DNA of 37,559 nucleotides from an uncultured Bacteroidota bacterium (lineage in GTDB: Bacteria; Bacteroidota; Rhodothermia; Rhodothermales; Salinibacteraceae): contig CAKZLV010000213.1 in the NCBI GenBank assembly GCA_937127285.1, positions 1 to 37,559 on the forward strand. The letters run 5' to 3'. The notes beneath the pieces are model-generated. The model worked only from the letters and a program-made list of their open reading frames with translations, did not search any database and was not told the DNA's origin. Each line of letters starts with the position of its first letter. Within the stretch, counting starts at the first letter, position 1. Made by a program: the position numbers and the translations under genes. Below, in pieces: positions 23,439-33,785 of the stretch.

Positions 23439-23841
23439 GGGTGGGTGCGGGGTGGATGGATGGAACGTTCCGGATGGGGTGCGAAAACCGTTAGTCTGGA
23501 TACGGATGCACGAACGACGTCGGTGCGGGTTCTCCGCCTCTGCGCCGCGCAGCGAATGTTGAGGAATCCTTCCCATTTTCGACTGCCGTCGAGGCCGATC
23601 CCCCTTCCCCACCCCTGATCCTCGACCCCGATCCTCGTCCCCGACCTCCGACCCCGACCTCCGAATGGAACCCCTCCCGTTCTCGCCCCGGCCTCGCAAG
23701 CGGGTGTCGCATCCCGTCGTCGGACCTCGCCGCCCCCGCAGCAATGCGACGCCCGAACTCGATCCGAGCGTCAGCGTTTGGTGCGGCGTGATCGGTTTTT
23801 CCATCGGCTCTCCCATCGGTTGAACGTATCCCCTTCCCGCC
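23439..23841. promoter_or_regulatory. divergent gap upstream of ferredoxin
   Basis: A 403-bp gap between the divergent ferredoxin and small-membrane-protein genes. It contains a degenerate repeat at 23616-23663 made of CGA(T)CCTCG/CCCCGA units. No gene or clear promoter is seen. Confidence 0.45.
23616..23663. repeat. degenerate GATCCTCGACCCC-type repeat
   Basis: Several imperfect copies of a (GA)TCCTCG(A/T)CCCC / CGACCTCCGACCC word. Similar words precede the start codons at 26615 and 29920. Confidence 0.5.
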
Positions 23842-24033
23842 ATGCGCAAGCTTGCTCGCACCCTGCTGCTGACGGCGGCCGCCTCCGGCGTCGCCTACCT
23901 CGTTCTCGACCAGATCGACTTCGAGGCCCCGGCCCCTTCCGACCATGGAGACATTCCCGGGATGGATCCGGAGTCGATGCCCGATGGCGATGTCGAGATG
24001 CTCCTCCAAGAACTGGCCTCTCATCTCGGATGA
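23842..24033 (+). CDS. small single-TM or secreted protein
   Basis: A 63-aa hypothetical protein. A basic start (MRKLART) and a hydrophobic stretch (LLLTAAASGVAYLVL) form a membrane anchor or uncleaved signal. The remaining 40 residues are acidic and Pro-rich, ending in a short helix. No family is recognised. The composition matches the proteome and the frame is free of repeats, so I think it is real. Confidence 0.6.
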   Translation: MRKLARTLLLTAAASGVAYLVLDQIDFEAPAPSDHGDIPGMDPESMPDGDVEMLLQELASHLG

Positions 24034-24125
24034 AGACCGCCCTCGGTAGGGGCCAATCCGCAAATCCGGATCATTCCCGCCCCGCTTTCCCCTACACGCC
24101 GCCGGTTTCCGACCCCCTCCTGCCC

Positions 24126-24296
24126 ATGGGTGACCTCCGCGAATGTCCGTCGTGCGCTCTGGAATTCGAAGACGACGGCCAGAAGGCGTGCCCGTACTGC
24201 GGCTATGAGTTCCCAAGGCAGCGAACCAGCGTCAAGGCCGTCGCCGTGGTTTTGATCCTCATCATGCTCTGGTTCGCCCTGCAGGGTCTGTTTTAG
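24126..24296 (+). CDS. small zinc-ribbon membrane protein
   Basis: A 56-aa protein with two CxxC pairs (CPSC at 7-10, CPYC at 22-25) forming a zinc ribbon, followed by one C-terminal membrane helix (VKAVAVVLILIMLWFALQGL). The ATG at 24126 removes an upstream stretch with no protein-like features. Such tail-anchored zinc ribbons are common, but the function of this one is unknown. Confidence 0.75.
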   Translation: MGDLRECPSCALEFEDDGQKACPYCGYEFPRQRTSVKAVAVVLILIMLWFALQGLF

Positions 24297-24377
24297 CCGG
24301 CCGTCGCCGGTGTTCGTCCCCCGGTTCGCCGCGCCCTCGCCCCGGCTTCCGTTTCCCCGAATCACGGTTCCCTCTCC

Positions 24378-25589
24378 ATGCCCGACCCCTCCGCCCCCTC
24401 GATCCCGTCGTCGCTGCTCGGCGACCTGTCGCCCGAAACCTTTCTGTCCGAGTACTGGCAGAAAAAGCCCCTGCTCGTCCGCGACGCGCTCCCCGACTTT
24501 CGGTCGCCGCTCGAGCCGGAGGAACTGGCCGGCCTAGCCCTGGAGCCGAATGTGGAGAGCCGCATCATCCTCGAACACCAGGCGCGGGAGAACGGGGCGC
24601 CGGACGGCACGCCCTGGGAGCTTCGCGAGGGGCCGTTCGATCAGGACGCCTTCCTCGACCTTCCGGAGACGCACTGGACCCTTCTCGTTCAGGAGGTCGA
24701 CCGCCTCGTTCCGGAGGTCGGCGACTTGCTGGAGCACTTCCGGTTTCTACCGGACTGGCGGATCGACGACGTGATGATCTCCTACGCCCCTGAAGGCGGC
24801 AACGTGGGGCCGCACATCGACAACTACGACGTTTTTCTGCTCCAGGGTCTCGGCCACCGGGACTGGCAGTACGGCACCGCCCCGGTGGAGGACGAGTCGA
24901 TCGTCGAGGGGCTCGACCTGCGCATCCTCGACACGTTCGAGCCCGACGAGCAGCACGTGCTCGGCCCGGGCGACATGCTCTACCTCCCGCCCCGCGTCGC
25001 CCACCACGGCGTCGCAACCGACGACTGCATGACCTACTCCATCGGGTTCCGGGCACCGAGCCACCGGGAGCTCGTAGGCGACTTCCTTCAGTACGCGATC
25101 GAACGCATCGACCCGGACGCCCGGTACAGCGACCCGGAGCGCGGACCGGCGTCGGCGCCCGGCGAGATCGGCGACGAGGACCTCGCCCGCATCCGCTCCG
25201 TCCTGCGAGACGTCGTTGCCGACGACGCAGCGATCGACCGCTGGTTCGGCCGGTTCATCACCGAACCGCAGCGCAACCGGATGGCGGTTCCGCGAGAGAA
25301 CCCACTCCCGCCTCAGGAGGTGGCCGACCAGATCCGGACCGGCACGGACCTGCGCCGCACGCCGGCGGCCCGCATCGCGTTTACCCGTCACGACGACGGA
25401 ACGGCGACGCTCTTCGCCAACGGCGAGGCCCGCGACATAAACGACGCCCTCCTCCCGGTCGCCGACGCCGTGGCCGGTCGCGAGCACATCCCGGCGGACG
25501 ATCTGACCCCGCACCTCGGCGTGGACGGTGCAGCCGCCCTCCTCGCCCACCTCATCAACGAGGGACTGCTGGACTTCGACCTGGCCTGA
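24378..25589 (+). CDS. cupin/JmjC ribosomal oxygenase (RoxA/YcfD type)
   Basis: A 403-aa Fe(II)/2-oxoglutarate oxygenase of the YcfD/RoxA family, which hydroxylates an Arg of ribosomal protein L16. The family start is clear: ETFLSEYWQKKPLLVR. The iron-binding HxD is in GPHIDNYDVFLLQ, and the distal His lies in PPRVAHHGVA. GHRDWQYG supplies the conserved strand after the HxD. The C-terminal 180 residues match the dimerisation and winged-helix region of the family. It is followed 23 bp later by the DinB-like gene. Confidence 0.9.
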   Translation: MPDPSAPSIPSSLLGDLSPETFLSEYWQKKPLLVRDALPDFRSPLEPEELAGLALEPNVESRIILEHQARENGAPDGTPWELREGPFDQDAFLDLPETHWTLLVQEVDRLVPEVGDLLEHFRFLPDWRIDDVMISYAPEGGNVGPHIDNYDVFLLQGLGHRDWQYGTAPVEDESIVEGLDLRILDTFEPDEQHVLGPGDMLYLPPRVAHHGVATDDCMTYSIGFRAPSHRELVGDFLQYAIERIDPDARYSDPERGPASAPGEIGDEDLARIRSVLRDVVADDAAIDRWFGRFITEPQRNRMAVPRENPLPPQEVADQIRTGTDLRRTPAARIAFTRHDDGTATLFANGEARDINDALLPVADAVAGREHIPADDLTPHLGVDGAAALLAHLINEGLLDFDLA

Positions 25590-25612
25590 CCTGCGCCTGC
25601 CTTCTTCCTTCC

Positions 25613-26191
25613 ATGCCCGAACCGACCGAGACGCTCTCCCCGCAGCTTGCTACGTATCGGCAGGGGTTTCTGGACCGCAAACAGGAGGCCCGCGATCTCT
25701 CCGACGGGGTCGATGCGGCCCGCCTCGCCGTCGTCCCCGACGACGAATCGTGGTCGGTCGCGCAGATCTTCGACCACCTCAACACGGCCGGCTGGCTGCT
25801 GCTCAACGAGATCGAGCGGGCCATCGACGAGGCCCGCACGAACGGCCCGTTCGGCGAGCCGCCCTTCGCGTATGGCTTCATCAGCCGGTGGTTCGTCCGC
25901 GCGATGCAGCCCTCTTCGTCCTGGACGTTCACCGCTCCCTCGGTCTTCGAACCCGAGTCCAGCGCCACCCTGCACCCGAACGAGGCCGTCCGAGAGTTCG
26001 TGGCCCTGCAAGACCACTTCGCCGACTGCCTTCCGCAGACGGTCGGCCTCGACCTGCGCCGGATTCGGGTCGCGTCGCCGGCCGTCCCCCTTCTCCGGAT
26101 CAGCCTCGGCGCCTGGTTCGAGGCCACCCTCGCCCACGAACGCCGCCACCTGCAGCAAGCCCGCACCGTGCTCGATCGCGTTGGGGGGTAG
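25613..26191 (+). CDS. DinB-like four-helix metal-binding protein
   Basis: A 192-aa protein of the DinB/YfiT-like superfamily, which are metal-dependent four-helix bundles often acting as thiol transferases or hydrolases. The putative metal ligands are His in QIFDHLNTAGW and the pair in HERRHLQQA near the C-terminus (H-x3-H). The spacing between helices matches the family. The substrate cannot be told. It sits 23 bp after the oxygenase gene, probably in one transcript. Confidence 0.82.
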   Translation: MPEPTETLSPQLATYRQGFLDRKQEARDLSDGVDAARLAVVPDDESWSVAQIFDHLNTAGWLLLNEIERAIDEARTNGPFGEPPFAYGFISRWFVRAMQPSSSWTFTAPSVFEPESSATLHPNEAVREFVALQDHFADCLPQTVGLDLRRIRVASPAVPLLRISLGAWFEATLAHERRHLQQARTVLDRVGG

Positions 26192-26614
26192 GCGTGGGGG
26201 CGTGGGAGCGTGGGGGCGTGGGAGCGTGGGGGCTTTGGACGCTTTGGACGCTTGGACGCTTGGGACGATTGGACGCTTTGGACGCTTGGACGCTTGGGGG
26301 CTTGGGGCTTGGGGGCTTGGGCGCTGGAGAGGGGGAGACGGAACGGCTGCACATCCCCGTTTTGCATTTTTCATTTTGCACTGTTCATTGAGATGGCCCT
26401 GAGGCTGGGGAGGCTTGGGACGCTTTGGAGGCTCGGGACCCTTTGGAGGCTTGGGACGCTCGGGGGTGTTCATTGGGCAATGATCATTGATCAATGCTCA
26501 ATGACGTGCGTCCAACTGTCCCAACGGTCAACATCTCAACGTCCAACGCCTCACGTCCCCACCAGCACTCGACATTCGAAACTCGACATTCGCACCTCGA
26601 CACTCGACACTGCC
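26192..26614. repeat. patchwork of degenerate tandem repeats
   Basis: A 423-bp gap with no gene, almost wholly repetitive. Bases about 26193-26340 repeat GTGGGGGC / GCTTTGGACGCTTGGACG words. About 26355-26395 are AT-rich (TTTTGCATTTTTCATTTTGC). About 26400-26470 return to GCTTTGGAGGCTTGGGAC. About 26480-26505 contain overlapping palindromes around ATGATCATTGATCAAT. The last 50 bases repeat CTCGACA(T/C)TCG up to the ATG at 26615. Confidence 0.8.
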
Positions 26615-27178
26615 ATGACCCCCTGGTCTCCCGTTGACGACCGGCAGGAAGGGAGCTTTCGCGTCTTTGACGTCGTGCGGCGGCGCCGGAAGTCGCCGGC
26701 CTCGGGTCGGGAGGCGGACTTCTTCGTGCTCGAAGCGCCCGACTGGGTCAACATCATCCCGGTCACGCCCGACGGCGACGTCGTCTTCGTCCGGCAGTAC
26801 CGGGCCGGAACCGAATCGGTGACGCTGGAGGTACCGGGCGGGACGATCGACGGCCGGGATGCAAGCGCCCGGGCGGCGGGACGGCGCGAGATGGAGGAGG
26901 AAACCGGATACACGAGCCGGGACGTGATCGACCTCGGCACGGTCGCGCCCAACCCGGCGATCCAGACGAACGCCTGCGCCACGGTCCTCGCCCGCAACGC
27001 CACCCGGGCCGGCGAGCAGAATCTGGAGGGGTCCGAGGAGATCGACGTCGACCTCGTTCCGCTCGACGCCGTGCCGTCGCTCATCTTCGACGGCACGATC
27101 ACCCACTCCCTCGTCGTCGCTGCCTTCTACTTCCTCGACCACGCCCGCCGAACGGAGCCGGACCTGCTCCCGTTTTAG
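26615..27178 (+). CDS. Nudix hydrolase
   Basis: A 187-aa Nudix hydrolase, closest in layout to ADP-ribose pyrophosphatases: a FFVLEAPDWVNIIPVT strand, VRQYRAGTES, then LEVPGG. The Nudix box core REMEEETGY is intact, so the main metal-binding glutamates are present. The front half, GTIDGRDASARAAG, has one extra residue and Asp in place of the usual first Glu. The ATG at 26615 follows directly after a CTCGACACTCGACA repeat. The substrate cannot be fixed from sequence alone. Confidence 0.9.
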   Translation: MTPWSPVDDRQEGSFRVFDVVRRRRKSPASGREADFFVLEAPDWVNIIPVTPDGDVVFVRQYRAGTESVTLEVPGGTIDGRDASARAAGRREMEEETGYTSRDVIDLGTVAPNPAIQTNACATVLARNATRAGEQNLEGSEEIDVDLVPLDAVPSLIFDGTITHSLVVAAFYFLDHARRTEPDLLPF

Positions 27179-27179
27179 G

Positions 27180-27218
27180 TGTGATCGTTCGACTGTGATC
27201 GTTCGGATGTGATCGACG
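27180..27218. repeat. 14-bp period repeat, three copies
   Basis: TGTGATCGTTCG occurs twice and TGTGATCGACG once at a 14-bp period, filling most of the gap between the Nudix and rarA genes. Confidence 0.8.
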
Positions 27219-27245
27219 CCCTCCTCGGTTCTCCCGCCTCCCTCC

Positions 27246-28637
27246 ATGCCCGATCTGTTCGACGCCCAGGCCGAAGAGGCCCGCCGCGACCGCGCCCCGC
27301 TGGCCGACCGCATGCGCCCCCGCACGCTGGACGAGTTCGTCGGCCAGGACCACATCCTCGGTGAAGGCAAGCTCCTGCGCCGCGCCATCGAAGCGGACCG
27401 GGTCACCTCCGTCATCTTCTACGGCCCGCCGGGAACGGGCAAGACGACCCTCGCCCGGATCATCGCCAACACGACGGAGGCGACGTTCACGTCGATGAAC
27501 GCCGTTCTTTCCGGCGTCAAGGACATCCGCGAGGCCGTCCAGAAGGCGAAGAATCGCCTCAAGCACCATCAGCAGCGCACGATTCTCTTCGTCGACGAGG
27601 TCCACCGCTTCAACACGTCCCAGCAGGACGCCCTGCTTCCCCACGTCGAAAACGGAACGGTCGTCTTCATCGGAGCGACGACCGAGAACCCGTACTTCGA
27701 GGTCAACAACGCCCTCGTCAGCCGCTCGCGCGTTTTCGAGCTGGAAACCCTCGACGGCGACGCCCTGCGTCAGGTTGCCGCCATGGCCCTCACCGATACC
27801 GAGCGCGGCTACGGGGACCTGGACGTACAGATCACCGAAGACGCCCTCGCGCACTTGATCGACACGGCCAACGGCGACGCGCGCTCCCTCCTGAATGCCC
27901 TGGAGCTGGCCGTCGAGACGACGGACCCAGACCCCGAGGCCGAGGGCGGAGACGCGATCCGCATCGACCTGCAGGTGGCCGAGGACTCGATCCAGCAGCG
28001 GGCCGTGCTCTACGACAAGGAGGGCGACGCCCACTTCGACACGATCAGCGCCTTCATCAAGAGCCTGCGGGGCTCCGACCCGGACGCGGCGCTGTACTGG
28101 CTCGCCCGCATGATCTACGCCGGCGAAGACCCGCGCTTCATCCTGCGCCGCATGCTTATTTTTGCGGCGGAAGACGTCGGCCTCGCCGACCCACAGGCCC
28201 TGCAGGTGGTCCAGAGCGCCGCCACGGGCTTCGACTACGTGGGCATGCCGGAAGGACAGTTCATGATCGCCGAGGCCTGTCTCTACCTCGCCACCGCCCC
28301 GAAGAGCAACACGGCCTTCAGCTACTTCGACGCCCTCGACTCCGTCCGCGAAGAGCAGACCGAGGAGGTCCCCAATCCGCTCAAAGACGCGAACCGGGAC
28401 AAAGAAGGCCTCGGACACGGCAAAGGCTACAAGTATCCCCACGCCTACCGCGAACACTACACGCCGCAGCAGTACCTCCCCGACGGCATGCAGGGTACGT
28501 ACTTCTACGAGCCCTCCGGCCAGGGATACGAACAGGACGTGGCCGAGCGGCTGTCTCGGTGGCGGGAGCGAGACGCCGACGAAGAGGTCGTCAAGCGCGC
28601 CCAGCGCTACGCGGAGGCGGCGAAGGAGGAGGACTGA
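27246..28637 (+). CDS. rarA: replication-associated recombination protein RarA/MgsA
   Basis: A 463-aa AAA+ ATPase of the RarA (MgsA, WRNIP1) family, which acts at stalled replication forks. It begins with the conserved [20 protein letters not shown]. Walker A is [11 protein letters not shown], Walker B is [11 protein letters not shown], and sensor 1 is [14 protein letters not shown]. The C-terminal tetramerisation domain includes [33 protein letters not shown] and the family end with PHAYREHY and [14 protein letters not shown]. Length is typical. Confidence 0.97.
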   Translation: MPDLFDAQAEEARRDRAPLADRMRPRTLDEFVGQDHILGEGKLLRRAIEADRVTSVIFYGPPGTGKTTLARIIANTTEATFTSMNAVLSGVKDIREAVQKAKNRLKHHQQRTILFVDEVHRFNTSQQDALLPHVENGTVVFIGATTENPYFEVNNALVSRSRVFELETLDGDALRQVAAMALTDTERGYGDLDVQITEDALAHLIDTANGDARSLLNALELAVETTDPDPEAEGGDAIRIDLQVAEDSIQQRAVLYDKEGDAHFDTISAFIKSLRGSDPDAALYWLARMIYAGEDPRFILRRMLIFAAEDVGLADPQALQVVQSAATGFDYVGMPEGQFMIAEACLYLATAPKSNTAFSYFDALDSVREEQTEEVPNPLKDANRDKEGLGHGKGYKYPHAYREHYTPQQYLPDGMQGTYFYEPSGQGYEQDVAERLSRWRERDADEEVVKRAQRYAEAAKEED

Positions 28638-28841
28638 GTCCGCCGGTTAGGGGTGGAGGAGCGTCGGGCGGTTGCTGTCCTTTGAACGGATTCGCACAGG
28701 TTCGACCGAGCAATCGAAGGGGCTCGACGTACGAATCGGACCCTGGAAACCGAAAAGCGCTCTGGTGTCTCTTCCTTTCCGGCTTCCGCCCGACTGCCCG
28801 CTCGAATCATTTTTTAGCCCACCGTACCTGTGAACTCCCCG

Positions 28842-29069
28842 ATGCGGACGTTCCTCTACTACCTTGTTCTCGTCGTGTCCTTGCTTGCCCTCGTCGGAGC
28901 CGGCGTTGCCGCGGTTCTGGGCCGATCCGATCTCGCCCTGAACGGCGTCTCGATGTTTCTGACGGGCGGCGGGTTTCTCGTCCTCTACGAATCGACCGCC
29001 GAGGAGGGCGAAGAGATGCTCTCGCGCGGACCGGGGGTCGACGCGGTCGAGTCGGACTCGTCCGCATGA
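28842..29069 (+). CDS. small two-TM membrane protein
   Basis: A 75-aa hypothetical protein with two hydrophobic helices, FLYYLVLVVSLLALVGAGVAAVLG and GVSMFLTGGGFLVLYE (the first given in part as YYLVLVVSLLALVGAG), and an acidic cytoplasmic tail. A GTG at 28830 would add four residues; I prefer the ATG. No family is recognised. It precedes the TRAP permease genes by 171 bp on the same strand. Confidence 0.65.
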   Translation: MRTFLYYLVLVVSLLALVGAGVAAVLGRSDLALNGVSMFLTGGGFLVLYESTAEEGEEMLSRGPGVDAVESDSSA

Positions 29070-29240
29070 CCCGTCGCGGGGGGCTTCCCCCTTCGGTTCC
29101 GTTCGAACTGCCCCGTCCGGAGGAGCCCCCACGGGACCCTCCAGCAGCCGCGACGGCGGGTGCTGCGTCGTTGATGAAGCGACCGCCGACCGGTATCCTA
29201 CATCCGTTTCGTGATTTCCCCCGACGGCATCTGACCGCCG

Positions 29241-29807
29241 ATGAAGCGATGGCTCCGCGTGGCCGACTGGATCGACTCCCTCAACGAATGGACGGGACGG
29301 GGCGTCTACTGGCTGGCGCTGGTGATGGTCGGGATCGGGGCGTTCAACGCCATCGCCCGGTCGCTGGACAAATACACGGGCCTCGGGCTCAGCTCCAACT
29401 CGTGGCTGGAGCTGCAGTGGTACCTCTTCAGCCTCGTCTTCCTCCTCGGCGCCGCCTACACGCTGAAGCACGACGACCACGTCCGCGTCGACGTGCTCTA
29501 CAGCAACCTGTCCCGAACGGGCCGCGCCTGGATTAACATCCTCGGCACGCTGCTTTTCCTCGTCCCGTTTTGCGTGCTCGTCCTCGTGATGTCGTGGGAT
29601 TTCGTGATCAACTCTTGGGCCACGTTGGAGCAGTCCTCCGATCCCGGCGGCCTTCCCCGCTACCCGATCAAGACGGTCATCCCGATCGCGCTCGTCTTCG
29701 TCCTGTTGCAGGGCGTCTCGCTTACGATCCGCGAGATCGCCGTTCTGCGTGGAGACGCTCCCGCGGCCGAGGGCGAAGCGGATGCCCCCCGTCCCAACAT
29801 CGGATGA
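29241..29807 (+). CDS. dctQ: TRAP transporter small permease
   Basis: A 188-aa DctQ-type small membrane subunit of a tripartite ATP-independent periplasmic transporter, which imports organic acids using an ion gradient. Four membrane helices are visible, with the family segments NSWLELQWYLFSLVFLLGAA, LKHDDHVRVDVLY and PYPIKTVIP-like RYPIKTVIPIALV. It is followed by the large permease gene after 112 bp. No periplasmic binding protein gene (dctP) is in the window. In halophiles the coupling ion would probably be sodium, by inference. Confidence 0.93.
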   Translation: MKRWLRVADWIDSLNEWTGRGVYWLALVMVGIGAFNAIARSLDKYTGLGLSSNSWLELQWYLFSLVFLLGAAYTLKHDDHVRVDVLYSNLSRTGRAWINILGTLLFLVPFCVLVLVMSWDFVINSWATLEQSSDPGGLPRYPIKTVIPIALVFVLLQGVSLTIREIAVLRGDAPAAEGEADAPRPNIG

Positions 29808-29872
29808 GCGGCGCGTCCGCGTCGTGAACACCCAAGACGGAGCCGGTCGCCCCGCCCGTCCGCTCCCTGTTC

Positions 29873-29919
29873 GACCCTCGATCCTCAACACGCGACCCTC
29901 GACACTCGACTCTGCATCG
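29873..29919. repeat. CTCGACAC-type repeat before dctM
   Basis: Degenerate copies of CGACCCTCGA(C/T) end in CTCGACACTCGACTCTGC just before the dctM start codon. Nearly the same string precedes the Nudix gene start at 26615. Confidence 0.65.
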
Positions 29920-31266
<1,347 letters not shown>

Positions 31267-31271
31267 AGTTT

Positions 31272-31340
31272 TAGGGTGAGGGTTGAGGGGTATGGGTTGA
31301 GGGGTATGGGTTGAGGGGTTTGGGGTGAGGGGTTGTTGGT
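31272..31340. repeat. G-rich GGGTTGAGGGGTAT repeat
   Basis: Degenerate tandem copies of GGTTGAGGGGTATG begin six bases after the dctM stop codon. The plus strand is almost free of C here. Confidence 0.8.
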
Positions 31341-31460
31341 TGCGAGTTGTTCGTTCTGCGTTGTCGGTTGGGTCTGCGGAGCTGTCCGTTCGCAGCCGGC
31401 CCCCTCCCTCCGTCTCAACCCAACCGGCCATCGCAAATCAAAATCGCCCCCATCCCTCCA

Positions 31461-31508
31461 ATCCCCCATTCCTCCAATCCCCCATTCCTCCAATCCCCCA
31501 ATCTCCCC
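31461..31508. repeat. C-rich 16-bp repeat abutting a start codon
   Basis: ATCCCCCATTCCTCCA occurs twice exactly and a third degenerate copy ends at the base before the ATG of the DUF4385 gene. It is the pyrimidine-rich counterpart of the G-rich repeat at the other end of the same gap. Confidence 0.85.
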
Positions 31509-31970
31509 ATGGCCCCTGAATACGACCTCAACTTTCGTGCGCACCCGGAGGCCTACCGGTATTCGGCCGATGAGAAGGGAGTCTTCAAGGTCGAGCCCTA
31601 CAAGAGTGAACTCCTCCCCGTGTGGAGCTTTCGGGACGAATCGTCGGCCCGCGAGAGCATTCAGGCGCTGGAGGAACGGTACACGGCGTACCGGGACGCG
31701 GACGATTTCGTCGGCATGGACATGGTCCGCAAGTACCTGCGGATGGGCTTCACCCGGGCGATGCGCTACGCGAAGTACCCCGGCGGCCAGAAATACGACG
31801 ACGACGGCGAGGAACGCGAGCCGCAGCGATGGGCGGATGCGGAGAAGCGAGAAGCCGCGCTCGTTTACCGCGACGCCTGGGAGCGCATCCGCGAAGACCC
31901 CGACTACCAGCGCATGAAACGCCGCCACATCAAGGACGTCTTCGACCCGGACGCGTCTCCGATGGAATGA
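31509..31970 (+). CDS. DUF4385 family protein
   Basis: A 153-aa protein of the DUF4385 family, small soluble proteins of unknown role. The family pattern is clear: LNFRAHPEAYRYSADEKGVF, VEPYKSELLPVWSF, DDFVGMDMVRKYLRMGFTRA and a KYPGGQKY loop. The C-terminal helix ends in RRHIKDVFDPD. No Shine-Dalgarno is present; the leader is a C-rich repeat up to the ATG. No function can be given. Confidence 0.82.
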   Translation: MAPEYDLNFRAHPEAYRYSADEKGVFKVEPYKSELLPVWSFRDESSARESIQALEERYTAYRDADDFVGMDMVRKYLRMGFTRAMRYAKYPGGQKYDDDGEEREPQRWADAEKREAALVYRDAWERIREDPDYQRMKRRHIKDVFDPDASPME

Positions 31971-31984
31971 AACGGCTGACCATT

Positions 31985-32036
31985 TTGGGGTGAGGGGTTT
32001 GGGTTGAGGGGTGAGGGTTGTGGGGTTTGGGTTGGG
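31985..32036. repeat. G-rich GGGTTTGGGTTGAGG repeat
   Basis: Degenerate copies of GGGTTGAGGGGTGAGGGTT start just after the DUF4385 stop codon, matching the repeat after dctM in sequence and placement. Confidence 0.75.
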
Positions 32037-32156
32037 AGATGCCTGTTGGAGAGGATAGGTGCACCGGAGTGGTGACCCTGCCTCTCCTGCGCCCCGGCCC
32101 CGGGGCTTCCCCTCCTCGCACTCACCGATCGGATCTTCCTCATCAATCGCTCCACC

Positions 32157-33032
32157 ATGCCTTCGCTCTCCATCCCGACGCGTCGCCGGTTCGTACAGAG
32201 CGGGGACGTCCGGCTTCACGTCGTCGAGGCCGGTCCAACGGACGGCGATCCGGTCATTCTTCTGCACGGGTTTCCCGAGTTCTGGTACGGATGGCGCCAG
32301 CAGATTCCGGCCCTCGTCGAGGCCGGCTACCGGGTTGTCGTGCCGGATCAGCGGGGCTACCACCGCAGCGACGCCCCGCCGGAGATCTCCGCCTACGACC
32401 TGCCTGCCCTCGTGAACGACGTTCGCGCGGTGATCGCATCCACGGGAAGCGACCGGGCGTACGTCATCGGGCACGACTGGGGCGCCGCGGTCGCCTGGGC
32501 GCTCGCGGCTTGGCATCCGGAGGCCGTCCGCCGCCTCGCGATTCTGAACGTGCCCCATCTCGACGTCTTTCGCCGCACGCTCCGCTCCTCCCCCGCGCAG
32601 CTTCTGCGAAGCGTCTATATCCTCCTGTTCCAGATCCCGCGCCTGCCGGAGTGGCTGCTGTCGCGGGCAGACCACGTCCTGCTCACCCGGCTCCTGACGG
32701 CGAGCGGGCGACGGGATACCTTTGCGGCCGAGGACCTGGAGGTCTATCGCTCGGCGTGGCGACGACCCGGACGTCTCCGGGGGATGCTGAACTGGTACCG
32801 CGCCGCCGCCCGTCGCGCAGTCTCCGGCGCCTCGCCTCTCGGACGCATCGACCCGCCGACGCTCGTTCTCTGGGGCGTCCACGACGTCGCCCTGTCGGCG
32901 TCGATGGCCCGTCCCAGCGCAGATCTCTGCCGCGACGGTCGCCTGGAGACGATCGACCGCGCCACCCACTGGGTGCAGCACGACGCCCCGGACCGGGTGA
33001 ACCGCCTTCTTCTGGAGCACCTGGGCGGGTAA
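32157..33032 (+). CDS. alpha/beta hydrolase, epoxide-hydrolase-like
   Basis: A 291-aa alpha/beta-hydrolase. The oxyanion-hole region LLHGFPEFWYGWR and the PDQRGYHRSD segment are typical of epoxide hydrolases. The nucleophile is Asp in VIGHDWGAAVAW, as in epoxide hydrolases and haloalkane dehalogenases. The later acid probably lies in LVLWGVHDVALS and the catalytic His in ATHWVQHDAPDRV. An epoxide hydrolase is more likely than a dehalogenase given the HGFPE motif. The natural substrate is unknown. Convergent with the esterase gene 43 bp away. Confidence 0.88.
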   Translation: MPSLSIPTRRRFVQSGDVRLHVVEAGPTDGDPVILLHGFPEFWYGWRQQIPALVEAGYRVVVPDQRGYHRSDAPPEISAYDLPALVNDVRAVIASTGSDRAYVIGHDWGAAVAWALAAWHPEAVRRLAILNVPHLDVFRRTLRSSPAQLLRSVYILLFQIPRLPEWLLSRADHVLLTRLLTASGRRDTFAAEDLEVYRSAWRRPGRLRGMLNWYRAAARRAVSGASPLGRIDPPTLVLWGVHDVALSASMARPSADLCRDGRLETIDRATHWVQHDAPDRVNRLLLEHLGG

Positions 33033-33075
33033 CGGCGAAAGGGCCGTACCGGCGGAGCGGCTCTCGCGCCGGCGT

Positions 33076-33726
33076 TCAGCCCGATCCCGTCAGCGAGCGC
33101 AGGATGTCGTCGTCCAGGCGGTGCCCGCCGTCGAAGGTGTGCCGGGTCACGTCGATCTCGTGATCGGCCAGTCGCTGTAGGAGCGCCTCGACGCGGTCCT
33201 CGGGGATCCACTCATCGTGGGTTCCGACCGCAAGGTGCAGATCCATCCCCCGCAGCTTCTCGGCGTGACGGTTCAGGTCGAGATCGTGCGCCAGATCGCC
33301 GGCCCAGAGGACGAGGGTATCGACAGGCGTGTCTCCAAGAAGCGCCCACCGGCTGGCCGTGGCGGCCCCCTGCGAGAAGCCGAGGACCCGCACCGTGGGC
33401 GCGGCATCGGCGTCGGCCCGGACGTGTTCGACGACCCGGTCGAGGTAGGCCACGTAATCGTCGATTTCGTGCTCGCGGTCCCGGCGGGTCATCCAGGACG
33501 CCCCGACCGACCGATGCTCGTTCATGCGGTCGACGTAGAACCGGGAGAGCGCCTCCGGCGCGAGGACGAACGTGTCGTCCCCTGGTAGCGCGGACGCGTT
33601 CTCCAAGAAATCGTCGGCACACTGCCCGTAGCCGTGAAGCAGCACCCACCACGTCGCCGCCTCCGGCGATCCACGCGTGACGATGCGGGCCGTGCGGGAA
33701 ACGCGCAGGTGATGGTCGGTCGGCAT
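33076..33726 (-). CDS. phospholipase/carboxylesterase family hydrolase
   Basis: A 216-aa serine hydrolase of the phospholipase/carboxylesterase family. It has WWVLLHGYGQCADDF, the nucleophile Ser in LGFSQGAATASRWA, the Asp in AVGTHDEWIP and the His in DGGHRLDDD. The ATG at 33726 gives the usual length; the open frame upstream runs into the LOG gene's territory in another frame. The start is 59 bp from the LOG gene stop on the same strand, so the two may be co-transcribed. Confidence 0.9.
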   Translation of the reverse strand: MPTDHHLRVSRTARIVTRGSPEAATWWVLLHGYGQCADDFLENASALPGDDTFVLAPEALSRFYVDRMNEHRSVGASWMTRRDREHEIDDYVAYLDRVVEHVRADADAAPTVRVLGFSQGAATASRWALLGDTPVDTLVLWAGDLAHDLDLNRHAEKLRGMDLHLAVGTHDEWIPEDRVEALLQRLADHEIDVTRHTFDGGHRLDDDILRSLTGSG

Positions 33727-33785
33727 AGATAGGGGGGCAAGGTCGGTAGGGAACCGGACAGCGGGGCGAGGCGCGGTGGACGCCC

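Noticed and set aside
26192-26614. Insertion sequence or attachment site in the repeat-filled gap
   Set aside because: No transposase or integrase fragment, no tRNA and no terminal inverted repeats; only degenerate short-period repeats.
27099-28457. 452-codon minus-strand open frame
   Set aside because: Antisense shadow of rarA.
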